Both the position numbers and the translations under genes were made by a program. 64,000 nt of DNA from Galaxea fascicularis. Its lineage: Eukaryota > Cnidaria > Anthozoa > Scleractinia > Euphylliidae. The stretch is from positions 4,451,853 to 4,515,852 of the forward strand of contig OX419341.1 in NCBI GenBank assembly GCA_948470475.1, given 5' to 3'. Under the pieces are notes generated by a model, which worked only from the letters and a program-made list of their open reading frames with translations, was not told the DNA's origin and did not search any database. This document shows, one piece after another, positions 33,580-42,900 of this stretch (positions are counted from its first letter, which is position 1; each line of letters starts with the position of its first letter).

Positions 33580-34650
33580 TTACACCGAAGAAACAATAGT
33601 GGCCTCTTGGAGTTTGACACTGTTACTAGGTAACTCATGATTGACCAGAGACAGAGCTTTTGGGTTAGAGGACTGTGTCCTCACTCCTTTCAATCGAGCT
33701 ACACCTTTCCGCCATGATATATTCATCTGCGAAATCGAGGAATGTCTGCACGCAATTTTGTTCCACAGCACCTCTTTAAAAGCTCGACGAAAATCAGGCT
33801 TGAAAAATGTGTACAGCAATGGGTTGACGATGCAGGTCACGTAACGCAAGGTTGCAAACCACTGCAGGTAGCTATCAAAATTTTTGATGTTAACCTTCAT
33901 ATTCACCAACAACACCATCATGTACCATGGCAACCAACAGACGGCGACCACAGTGGCCATCGCTGCAAATATGGTGCAAACTCGACGCCTTTGTTTGTTT
34001 GTCTCAAAGCTGCGGCTGTTGCGTCTCAGAGGCACGGGTTGTTTCTGTCCACTGTTGCCGGATATAACCCTAAACATGACGACTAAAGCGTAAATGATGA
34101 AGAGATACGACAAGACGAACACAGCAAAGAGGCAGACAATGCTGTAACCCAGCAGGAGATGGGCCTTAACTTTCATGTCACTGACCTTGATCCAAGAGAA
34201 TGGCGTGAACGCAATGATAAGAGAAACGAACCAAACGGCCGTAATCACTCTGAACACAACTTTCCTGGTTAGCAAACGATGCTTCCACGGCCACACAATC
34301 GCAAAGTACTTCTCGCCTACAACGACAAGGATTTGATATACCGTGGCCGTTGCCGTTAAGGTGTGTAACACAAACACCAGATACCTCTGGTAAGAAGTTA
34401 CTTCTTGAGAACGGATCGCTGATGTGAGAAAGGTGATGATAAACAAAGGAATGTTAACAGATCCGGTTATAAAGTCGCAAACTGCCAAACTAACAAGCGG
34501 GAAGTTCGATAACGTTCGTAAATACTTGCGTCTTAGGAAAAGAACAATAACCAGGACATTTGTTGCCACGATGGCGAGTGAAAGAGGGACAAGCCTGGCG
34601 ATTTCTTTGTAAATTGGCTGTGTCTGGGAAGAGGTCTCGTTGTCCGCCAT
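33580..34650 (-). CDS. class A (rhodopsin-like) G protein-coupled receptor, intronless (copy 1)
   Basis: Seven-helix plasma-membrane receptor of 356 residues; the ligand is unknown. The N-terminus has an N-glycosylation site (NETS). Helix marks are Asn31 in helix 1, LAVCD (Asp59) in helix 2, EKY (113-115) in place of D/ERY in helix 3, CWLP (238-241) in helix 6 and NPLLY (276-280) in helix 7. A basic third loop (RRNSRSFETNKQRRR) and a Ser-rich tail ending ATIVSSV follow. No cysteine is seen at the top of helix 3 or in the second extracellular loop, so the usual disulfide is missing. Such orphan receptors are common and intronless in cnidarians. The start is supported by the exact match in the duplicate gene. 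Confidence 0.95.
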   Translation of the reverse strand: MADNETSSQTQPIYKEIARLVPLSLAIVATNVLVIVLFLRRKYLRTLSNFPLVSLAVCDFITGSVNIPLFIITFLTSAIRSQEVTSYQRYLVFVLHTLTATATVYQILVVVGEKYFAIVWPWKHRLLTRKVVFRVITAVWFVSLIIAFTPFSWIKVSDMKVKAHLLLGYSIVCLFAVFVLSYLFIIYALVVMFRVISGNSGQKQPVPLRRNSRSFETNKQRRRVCTIFAAMATVVAVCWLPWYMMVLLVNMKVNIKNFDSYLQWFATLRYVTCIVNPLLYTFFKPDFRRAFKEVLWNKIACRHSSISQMNISWRKGVARLKGVRTQSSNPKALSLVNHELPSNSVKLQEATIVSSV

Positions 34651-34769
34651 AGATTAACGTCTTTACTGACGTAGCCTAACAATCCAGTATGTGAATCTAT
34701 TATTTACGACCTTCAGGTGTGCTTTGATGAAGAAACGCAGGAAACTTCTCAGGCCATCTTGTTGAAGCC

Positions 34770-36560
34770 GTGCCGCCGTTTGCTGGGCTTTACTGACCAA
34801 ACTACTCCGAGCGAATTAGACAAACGTGATCTGTTCAGACTTTAGATCTGACTTAAGTTGGTCGGTTTAATCTTTTAAGCTTATGAAACTGTAACTGTGA
34901 AGGAGGAAAAAACTGAATTCTTCCGGCGTCCAGCTGATTCGACGCCGACAGACTTTAATGATGTGGAATCGTATCAGCAATTAGATCAACAAATTGAGGA
35001 ATGAAGAAACATCCGCAAAATGGTGTTAATTTTATGACGGAAATGTCGTTTTTTAATAGCTACACATACGACACTAGTAAAGTGCGCCAATACGAGGGAG
35101 GCTACGCGATCATTGTATCCCGTCGTTTTACAGTTCAGATCCGCTTAATATAAAGTTCCTTTTATATGGACATTAATGAGGTGCGGGGTTTCAATTGTTG
35201 ATTTTGCAGTATGAAACTAAAATTTGTCGAATACAGTATTTTCAAGAAAAGCGCTCACGGTCCAATAGGACACCGGGGTGTGTGTAACAACTCTAACAAT
35301 GCCTGTTTCGAGAGAAAGTCAAAATTCTTCCGGGAATCTGGAGATTTTGTCAGAAATCGGAAGACTTGGTAATTTTTCTGGGAATGTGACATAGTTTAGG
35401 AATATTGGAGAAATAAAATCCGGACATAAACAAAATTTGTATTCGGATCGCTTAAAACATCGGGAGGAACTTCCAAATTTCCGAGAGGACTTAAAGTTAC
35501 ACATAGCGTTGTTCACCCCCGTAATAGGCGGCCTCCCACGATTAGGTACCCACAAACCTCACTTTCTGACAATCTTTCTTATGGCATCATAAGGAAAGCT
35601 TGCTGACCATTTTATCGCTTTTATAATTGTTTTTAAAAACCACAATTACCGTAGTGATTCGATTTAGCGCCTGGGGCGCGTATTTACTTTCGGTAGCTCA
35701 AAGGAGAGCGCTTGTTGGAGAGAGGGGGCGCTTATTTATTTTTTCGCAAAGAGGTAAATGTGAAAAACGACATTTTAATAAAAAACATAGTAAAAAATAA
35801 CATAGGAACTGTAATTAACGGTAACAATACCGCGAAGTAGTCACTTTCAACAATAAACATGGTATCAGACGCACGTTCCACGTCCGATTTGGTATTCTTG
35901 TTTAAAGAATCATTGTTTTTCACAAGTACGGTACTGAAAAAATCTATTGTACATCTACAGCTTCGTTATCGCTGTTCCCTAAAAAGAAATTTTGGGGCAG
36001 CTTCTTCGACGTCCGATTCGGTAATACCGTCGGAGGCTTCAATTTCACGCGATTAGTGGGTGGGAGGGCAGCTTCTTAACTCAAACCCATTCGGGGGGGG
36101 GGGGGTGAGGGGTGGGGGGCGTTTATTAGAAAGGGTCGCTTACTGAAAGGAGAGCGCTAAATCGAATCATCACGGTCAGTACATAAGCATTGGCATTTGA
36201 AACGGGAACTACGGTGTCAGATACACAAGAAAGTTGAGCAAACGAAAATTTTTCTTAATGTTTTTTAAGACTAATTTTGTAGATTATTTTTAATATTAAC
36301 TATGACTATGACTGAACAAAGTTACAGTTCGATAAAAGCGGAAAAAGTCAATAAGCGTCTCCCTCACCCTTCGATGAAGCGCCGTTCTTTGAATAACAGC
36401 CCTCCCTTTGAGCCAAACTTTCAGAGTATGTACCCTGGCGCTTATTCGAGGAATCCCATTTCTAAAGAATCAAATTCCATTTTTCAAATTCAAACTACTC
36501 GTCGTTTGTTTGGGGCTCTTACTTTGGGGTCCTTCAAAGGTCCGTTATAACGGTTTTAAC
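34770..36560. repeat. non-coding block homologous to 30420-31380, with a foldback element
   Basis: Starts GCCGTTTGCTGGGCTTTACT, like 30428 and 51425. Within it, about 35650-36175 is bounded by GTGATTCGATTTAGCGC at the left and the inverted GCTAAATCGAATCATCAC at the right, and contains GCGCTTATTTATT and a 12-G run. Only the right end of that element survives in the 30.4-kb copy. Confidence 0.65.
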
Positions 36561-36639
36561 TTTTTACCTCAACATTAGCGCACGATTTATTTAAAACACC
36601 GATACCATTAACGGGTCTTCGGACATTTGTTAACATGTT

Positions 36640-38018
36640 CAGGAAATATCAGATTAAAAAAAGGTTTGGACTCAAATTTGCTTCAACATTTCGTTTGCTA
36701 TCAAAAATGCTGGTTCGCGGTGAAGCTGTTTAAAAAAACATTGACAGCTGTGAATTTAACACCTGCAGTATGGTAGGCAAATTTCGCAGTATGGGTTAAA
36801 GGAGACATTGAGCTGAAAGCTAAGAAAGTCTTATCTATATATCCCATTCAAGGATTGATATTATAAGCTGCTGTCTAATTTTGAAAAATCTACAGCGATG
36901 TTATTTCACTATCTTACACATTTCGTTTTCCTTCGAAAGCAACAGTTACGTGATGATTAATATTTTCATGCCTCACGAGAGCAAACAAAAACCTACAACT
37001 TCCAAATTAAATGCAAATGTCTTGGCCACTTAAGGCTTCTAAACCCTGCAAACTGTCATTTGAACAAAACATTATCAAAAAGCACTTCTTCTGTCCTGTC
37101 AAATTGGTCACTTTGTTCACTACAAATAAAACTTTACAGAAGTGCTCATATTTTTCAGTTTATATTTGAGATCAGTCGCTGGTCAAAGAAGATTACATCG
37201 GAAATTCTTTTGAAATTTTCTTGCGGTGATAGCCGATCCATTGTAATACTGTTGAAAGATTTCACCACTCAGGCACCGAATTCTCTTTTTTTCTGAGATT
37301 TTGGTGAGGCCAATTTTTTTAATTTTTTTCCTGTGTCAACCAAATTGTTTTGTGGATTTTTAAAAATGTTGTCTAGTTACTGATACTGTGTCAGTAACAC
37401 GGCGTTTCGCTTCCATCGTTTCACCACGATTCATTTAAGGTTTTTAGACATGCTCAGAAAGAACGGTGGTCATAAGATCCCACGCTTACAATTTCTTGTT
37501 TATAGTTTACGTAATGAATCTTAGCTGGATTATTTCGGGAAAATCCGATCGGGGATTTTACTGTTTCCCGACCGTCTCGGATTTTGCCCAGATATTGGAA
37601 AATCGCCTGACGTTGATTACAGACGCCATTTTTATTTGTGACGAAGAGAATAGATCCAAGCAATTTAGAGGATTCGTAACGACCCAAAACTATCGCCGAC
37701 GTCCCGGACAGAGCAAATTTGAGTTTTCTTATGTCGGGAGTGATCGCCGACCATCTCAGAAATCTGGGGGGAGTCGGGAAAATGGAAACACTCCCCGTTT
37801 TCCCGTTTTGACCCTGACCATCCCAGACGATCGGGGATGTCTACGATTCTCAAAAGTTTATTTTTAACTAAGTATCCTATCTACACGAGGGATATGTTTA
37901 CTCTCCGTGCTATCTTCTATAATTTACGCGGTAACCTGTACCCAAAACTACTACTTATGGCCTTCGCTCTTTTTCTTATCATGCCGCTAAGTGGACTCAT
38001 TAGCTAGCCTTAACTTAA
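36640..38018. repeat. duplicated non-coding block (twin at 52066-53535)
   Basis: High identity from TCAGGAAATATCAGATTAAA to TTAGCTAGCCTTAACTTAAT, with many small indels. No conserved reading frame: open frames in one copy are broken in the other, arguing against a gene. Confidence 0.75.
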
Positions 38019-39302
38019 TGTTGGCTACATCGATGACTCCTATTTGCAAGGGGAGAACATGGAAGACTGCCAAGCCAATATTAGTGGTACTTGTGATTTA
38101 TTTTCAAAGTTGGGTTTTATTATACACTCGGTAAAGTCAGTCCTAAAACCAGTGCAAGTGCTTATCTTTCTGGGATTTGTTTTGGACTCAGTTAATATGA
38201 CTGTCTCCCTAACACAGGAAAAAATCCAGGGTATTAAGGAACAGTGCAATAAAATGATGGCACTCACTGAGCTGCCAATTTGGGAACTAGCAAGCTTTAT
38301 AGGACTGCTAGTATCAAGTTTCCCTGGGGCCTTATTTGGACCTATTTAGACACCTTGAGATGGACAAAACTACTGCCTTAAGACAGAATAAAGACAATTA
38401 CAATGCTCATATGAAATTGTCACAAGAAAGTCTCTGAGATAAAGTGGTGGTATGACAACATACCAACCGTTAACTACCCCATATTATTGGCTACTTCAAA
38501 GGTTGATGTAATCATTTATACTGATGCAGCAACTAAAGGATGGGGGGCAGTCAAGGATGCTGAGAAAACAGGGGGTAGATGGTCAGATGAAGAGGCCAAA
38601 TACCACATCAATTGTTTGGAACTGATGGCTGCATTTTTTGGTCGTAAGGCATTTTGCAAAAATGAGCAAGACATCCATGTCCAGATTTACTCAGATAACT
38701 CTACAACTGTGAACTATATTAATGCTATGGGGGGTACACATTCCAGAGAATGTAATACTATTGCTAAAAATATTTGGCAGTGGTGCAGAGATAAACAGAT
38801 ATGGTTAACAGCTGCCCATATTCCAGGCACAAAAAATGTTGAGGCCGATCGAGAATAAGGTGTTTTCTCTGACAACAAAGAATGGATGATAAGACCTGAC
38901 ATATTCCAGAAGATTACAGATATCTGGGGAGAACCTTCCATAGATCTTTTCGCATCCAGATTAAATCATCAGGTCTCATGTTATGTATCCTGGAAACCTG
39001 ACCCAGGGGCAGCTTTTATAGATGCTTTTTCTATCACATGGGATAAAACGTTTTTCTATGCTTTTCCTCCTTTTAGTTTAAGTGCCAGATGCCTACAGAA
39101 GATACAGATGGAATTTGCAGAAGGCCTCATGATAGTCCCAATATGGCCAACCCAAAGTTGGTATCCCAAACTTCTTCACATGTTAGTGGATGTTCCAAGA
39201 GTACTACCGTCGCAAAGGACTGCCCTACAAATGCCAGGGATGAAACAAAACATGGTAAGTGCTTTAAAAACTGAGTTCGCGCAGGCGCAATGCTATCTCA
39301 CG
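38016..39302 (+). pseudogene. DIRS-like retrotransposon pol remnant (RT and RNase H)
   Basis: The plus strand encodes, with a few frame breaks, the second half of a DIRS-type reverse transcriptase and its RNase H. In order: GYIDDSYLQG (catalytic YIDD), IFLGFVLDSVNMTVSLT, IGLLVSSFPGALFGP, then a stop and frameshift near 38345, VIIYTDAATKGWGAV (RNase H first Asp), HINCLELMAAFF, IYSDNSTTVNYIN, WLTAAHIPGTKNVEADRE, a stop, and DLFASRLNHQVSCYVSWKPD, FYAFPPFSLSARCLQKIQ. No tyrosine recombinase or methyltransferase region is visible. The remnant abuts the end of duplication copy A and the capsid module. Confidence 0.85.
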
Positions 39303-39367
39303 TAATCCCTCAGTGCTTGGTGACAGATAGAATTACAATCAAACTTCAACTTACAGGTAAGTCTCGT

Positions 39368-39550
39368 TTAATTTTTAAATTTTCCGAGATCGTCGAGGTT
39401 GAGGATGCAGGGGGAATGGTGCAAAGGTTTGATCTCGTTTCGTGAGAAGATGCCCTTAATCGGGATGCGGACATATCGGCACCAATCGATCAGGTCAATG
39501 TTGGAAAGCTGCACGTCGCGAAACTTCAGGGTCGTCCGTAATCCTCCCAT
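39368..39550 (-). pseudogene. adenain-like (C5) protease, N-terminal remnant
   Basis: Sixty codons, MGGLRTTLKFRDVQLSN, then IDLIDWCRYVRIPIKGIFSR and SPCILNLDDLGKF, ending in a stop. The start resembles adenovirus-type cysteine proteases of Polintons and adintoviruses as I recall them from cnidarian genomes. In those the catalytic His follows shortly after this NLDD stretch; here the frame stops before it, so no active site remains. Its start overlaps the end of the 237-aa frame by about 25 bp, the compact spacing expected in such elements. Confidence 0.55.
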
Positions 39551-40239
39551 CGCCCGAAGAACGGAGGAGGGTGCACTTGCATACCTTTTCCCGCTTTTTT
39601 GGGCAACGGAGGGGGAGGAAATGACCGGCGCGCTGAAGCGCCTTGCATACCTTTCCCAAACAGTTTCGGAACCAGATCAATTGCGAGGGGCACACCGATA
39701 GAAGCCAACATCCCCAGAAACCCCCTGTATTGCGTAGCGCCGCCCCCGTGGACAACCCTTTGGCCGACAAGCACGCGCTCAATTTCTTTCTTCTGAAGAG
39801 GGGTCAGCGCCTGAACGAGCCGGTATAGCTGTATCTCCTGTGGGCCAATGTTGCTCCCGAAAATCTTTCTAGGTAACCTTTCAGCGCCGAAACTGAGCCC
39901 CGCGGTTGCTAAAACTTTGCCGGCAGCTTTGGTCGCAGGCGCAAGAAAAGGGCTTACCAGAGAAAACGCGGTCGAAAAAAGATTGCCGCCGCGTTGAGTA
40001 TTTTTCGCTATCACGGTTTTGTTCAAACGTAGATTAGCGCCGTGCCCTTCAGCGGCCGCTTTTTTCAGCCGGTTGATCTGTGTGGGGGGCAAGAGGATTT
40101 CGTCGCTGTTCCCGATCTGGTCAATCTGGTCGGCTTTAAGGCGAATTGTTGCGCTGCTTTTTGCAACAGCAGCTTTGGAAAGGGTTTTCTTCTGGCCGTC
40201 AGTGAGCGATATCCGAAGCGGGTAATACCGCGTCGCCAT
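39526..40239 (-). CDS. Polinton/adintovirus-like minor virion protein, intact frame
   Basis: An unbroken frame of 237 codons, starting MATRYYPLRISLTDGQKK. It has a basic N-terminal third with repeated (I/L)RL-type segments, a hydrophobic Gly/Ala-rich centre (FSLVSPFLAPATKAAGK), and a C-terminal part LIxxGVPLAIDLV-like (ASIGVPLAIDLVPKLFG) followed by KGMQ and proline-rich repeats. I recall this family from capsid gene clusters in cnidarian genomes, beside an adenain-like protease; the basic and Gly-rich character suits an internal virion or membrane-active protein, but the exact role is unknown. It stays open while its neighbours are broken. The GC content is higher than that of the surroundings. 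Confidence 0.6.
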   Translation of the reverse strand: MATRYYPLRISLTDGQKKTLSKAAVAKSSATIRLKADQIDQIGNSDEILLPPTQINRLKKAAAEGHGANLRLNKTVIAKNTQRGGNLFSTAFSLVSPFLAPATKAAGKVLATAGLSFGAERLPRKIFGSNIGPQEIQLYRLVQALTPLQKKEIERVLVGQRVVHGGGATQYRGFLGMLASIGVPLAIDLVPKLFGKGMQGASARRSFPPPPLPKKAGKGMQVHPPPFFGRWEDYGRP

Positions 40240-40249
40240 CTTATACTAA

Positions 40250-41940
40250 AGAAAAAGTTTAAGCCACAACCAGTTCGTTTCCGATCTCCTAAGTTGATCA
40301 TGATCTCTTCCTCGTTCAGGTAAGCGGCATAGATCGTGTAATCACCGTTATTAGTAGCGCTGGGGGCGGCTTTGTTCAAACGGTAATGCAAGACCAACTT
40401 TTTATCATCACCTGTTACACTTTCTTCGGATGCTCTGAGGTCAAAGTAAATGACGGGGTACATGGTGGAGTAGTTGGAGACATTCAGCTGGGTGCCTGTG
40501 TTGTAATCGTTTTTCCTCTAGCGGAAGTTGATCAAGTCGCGGCGGATCCGCGTCTGGTCGTCACCTTTATACTCCAGTTCGAGGAAATAAGACGCACCAT
40601 ATTGAAGGCGACAAGCGGTCAGTTTGGCGGAATTGTCATTGCAAAGGGGGTAAAGGTATCAAATTTGTAAGGTTTGTTTGTCGAAGAGAGGCGGCTGTTG
40701 GATTTTTGGTAGAAAACGAAAACGTGTTCGGCGTCTTTCACGCCGGGGGTTATTTGCCATTGCCCCCCCCGCTCCGCATCTGCTCGGCTGCTGCTAGGCG
40801 CCAGCGTTTGTTTCAAGGACCGCCATTTCTTCGGTTTCAGAAATTGTCCGTTGACCGCCTTTTGCCCTTTAGGTGACAGCATCAGTTTCGGCACCCACAA
40901 TTGCATCTTTGTGACAACTATTCGCCGCTCGTCGGCACCCGTTTGATGGATCAGTTCAGCGTCGTCCTCCAGCACGATGTCGAAAAGCAGCCGCATTGGG
41001 GGCAAAAACCTGTCGGACAGCTCCTCAAAAAAGGAATAACGGTTAAGGGGGATGACGGTTTTCACGGGTGGTCCCGCACCACCATTCGAAAGAGCTCCGC
41101 GTGCTATGGCCCCAGCGTTTTGGCTCTCAGCCGCCGTCCTGGCATCATTAGGGAGCTTAAGATTCTACGACGGCGACGGCAGCGAAAACGTCCTTTCAAA
41201 ATACAACTTCTCGTTTGTGTAACTCTTCCCCGATTATTCCAATTTGTTTAACATGAAAAATGCTGGCGAGCTGTCCAGGGCCTATATTACCATGAACGAT
41301 GTTAAAGCAAAGAAAGAGAGAGAAAAACTTATCACCATACGCTCACGTTCTCGAGAAAACCCGAAATTTGGTCGTTTCACGTTGTTGTTTTGCAGACGAC
41401 GGCAAAGAAATGTACCAAAATGTTTTTTTCTTTCTCGTTCTTTACTTTAACATCGTTCATAGTAATATAGGCCCTGGACAGCTCGCCAGCATTTTTCATG
41501 TTAAACAAATTGGAATAATCGGGGAAGAGTTACACAAACGAGAAGTTGTATTTTGAAATGACGTTTTCGTTGCCGTCGCCGTCGTAGAATCTTAAGCTCC
41601 CTATTGGCATTGTCGAGATACCAAAACTCGTCCTGGCCCACCGTTTCCGCATAGTCGTCGGAGTATTCCAACAAATTTTTAATGAACAGCACTTTGTTGA
41701 TTCCGCTGGCTTCATAAAGCTTTTTCCCCGCGGAACTCAAGTCAAGTCTTTGATCAGAGAAAAAGCGCCGTTGATGGGGGCTGCCGGTCGGTTCGCATCA
41801 ACACCGGTTCCGTTCCCAATAATCTGGAGCCAATATCCCGATCTTTCACCTCGAATTTCATTCCGGTTTTGACTTGGAACTGTGTGTTCGCCGGGGCGTT
41901 GAGTGGGGTGTTGATATCGAACCTCTCGTAATCGACCCTC
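40250..41940 (-). pseudogene. Polinton/adintovirus-like capsid protein gene, disrupted
   Basis: Minus-strand remains of one long gene. The N-terminal part (about 41940-41602) includes KFEVKDRDIGSRLLGTEP-like and SSAGKKLYEASGINKVLFIK pieces in different frames. A 451-bp MITE (41151-41601) then splits the gene. The middle (41150-40640) is open with LNRYSFFEELSDRFLPPMRL and RRIVVTKMQLWVPKL. A frameshift near 40640 and a stop near 40518 follow, then YPVIYFDLRA and DYTIYAAYLNEEE to about 40250. The layout and neighbours suggest a jelly-roll capsid protein, probably the major one; this rests on recall of similar cnidarian sequences. It cannot make a full product. Confidence 0.55.
41151..41601. mobile_element. 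long-TIR foldback MITE inside the capsid pseudogene
   Basis: Ends GGGAGCTTAAGATTCTACGA and its inverse, with terminal inverted repeats of roughly 190 bp out of 451 bp, nearly identical. TA flanks both ends (41149-41150, 41602-41603). The capsid reading frame is interrupted exactly here. Confidence 0.85.
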
Positions 41941-42209
41941 TCGAGATTGCGCGGCTCGCAATAACTGTTGAATCTTCTTCCCCCCCCCCCCCCCCTTTTG
42001 AACTGCTTGTGCCGCGACCTTTTCAGCCGCCTGTGCCGCGCTCTTTTCGTGTAAGATAAAACTACTAGGTTTATCTGGTTATAATTGACAGTTACGTGAC
42101 GTACTTCCGTTCATTGTTCAGTTTAAGTGTGACCTGCTGCGTCCCTTCTCAATCAGTTTCGTTCGAGTCTCGTGCTACACTACGCGCTCGAATTTTTCGG
42201 TTTTCTTGA

Positions 42210-42321
42210 TGGATGAGGAAACAACCTTGTGGTGTAAGGCCAGTGGTCTCACTGGCCCCACTGTAAAAGCTTTAACAGGAGGTGAATCCGTATCCATGCA
42301 GGCCATTCAGGCAATTGACCT

Positions 42322-42347
<26 letters not shown>
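42210..42347 (+). CDS. short orphan frame, possibly the start of a retroelement gene
   Basis: Forty-five codons, MDEETTLWCKASGLTGPTVK onward, running into the left edge of duplication copy B and stopping in the SINE head. The SAM-domain-like wording suggests the start of a retroelement ORF1, but this is weak. Confidence 0.2.
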
Positions 42348-42370
<23 letters not shown>

Positions 42371-42409
42371 AGTATCACGAGGTCACGCGTTCAAACCCCT
42401 TAAAAGTCC
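42337..42409 (+). repeat. tRNA-derived SINE head (tRNA-Thr-like), copy B
   Basis: GGCTTCATAGCTCAGTTGGT with TAGAGCGTCGCACC and CGTTCAAACCCC, then CCTGAACTTTTTTCAGGC. AGT stands at the anticodon position. The stems are degenerate. Twin of 23429-23500. Confidence 0.7.
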
Positions 42410-42900
42410 TGAACTTTTTTCAGGCTTTTTTACGCTGAATTGCATATAATTGCGTGCATAACAGCGAGGATCATTCTTCATTTGATTTCATTTCCGCAGT
42501 TCATATGATTCATTTCATATACTCATCACTCACAGTTTACTTTTTATTGTTCCTATCGAAAGGGCGGCATCATTAATTTTAAACATTTTCCGGTATTTTT
42601 AGTACAAGTGCTGTTTCTATAGTAACTCGTTCCCTAAGCTATTTTAACAGTGAAGTAAAGCTATGATTGTGTTTATTTATTCTAGCCTTCCAGAAGGCGA
42701 ACTCCGTGTACAGCTATACCATCTACGCAGTTCTGTGGCTCTTTGGTCAGCAGGTGGTCCCCTACCTGCTGATCAAATACTCAGAGAACTCCGGGCAGTT
42801 TGAGATTGCCCTCAACGTCAATCAGGCGTCGATTACGCTATCAGAATGAGACCCTCCCATCACTAAAATATAGCCTGCTTTAGTTGTTATTCCGAATTCT

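Larger units (their letters stand above)
23403..38018. repeat. segmental duplication, copy A
   Basis: Contains blocks that recur in copy B (42311-56460). The homologous pairs I can follow are 23403-27650 with 42311-49140 (SINE plus ammonium transporter), 29868-30720 with 50868-51660, 32325-34740 with 54030-56460 (GPCR), and 36640-38010 with 52066-53535. Block order differs between the copies. Within A, 30420-31380 also resembles 34770-36560. Copy A lacks the large MITE insertions found in copy B. Confidence 0.85.

Noticed and set aside
33339..33638. Minus-strand frame downstream of GPCR 1 (twin 55065-55355)
   Set aside because: It overlaps the receptor's 3' end in another frame and its conservation is explained by the recent duplication.
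33742..34086. Plus-strand frames across the GPCR genes (also 55444-55803)
   Set aside because: Antisense shadows; the minus strand has all the receptor motifs.
36302..36550. 82-codon plus-strand frame, with a related frame in the 31.1-kb block
   Set aside because: It lies in duplicated repeat sequence containing GCGCTTATT motifs; the paralogous stretch does not keep the same frame.
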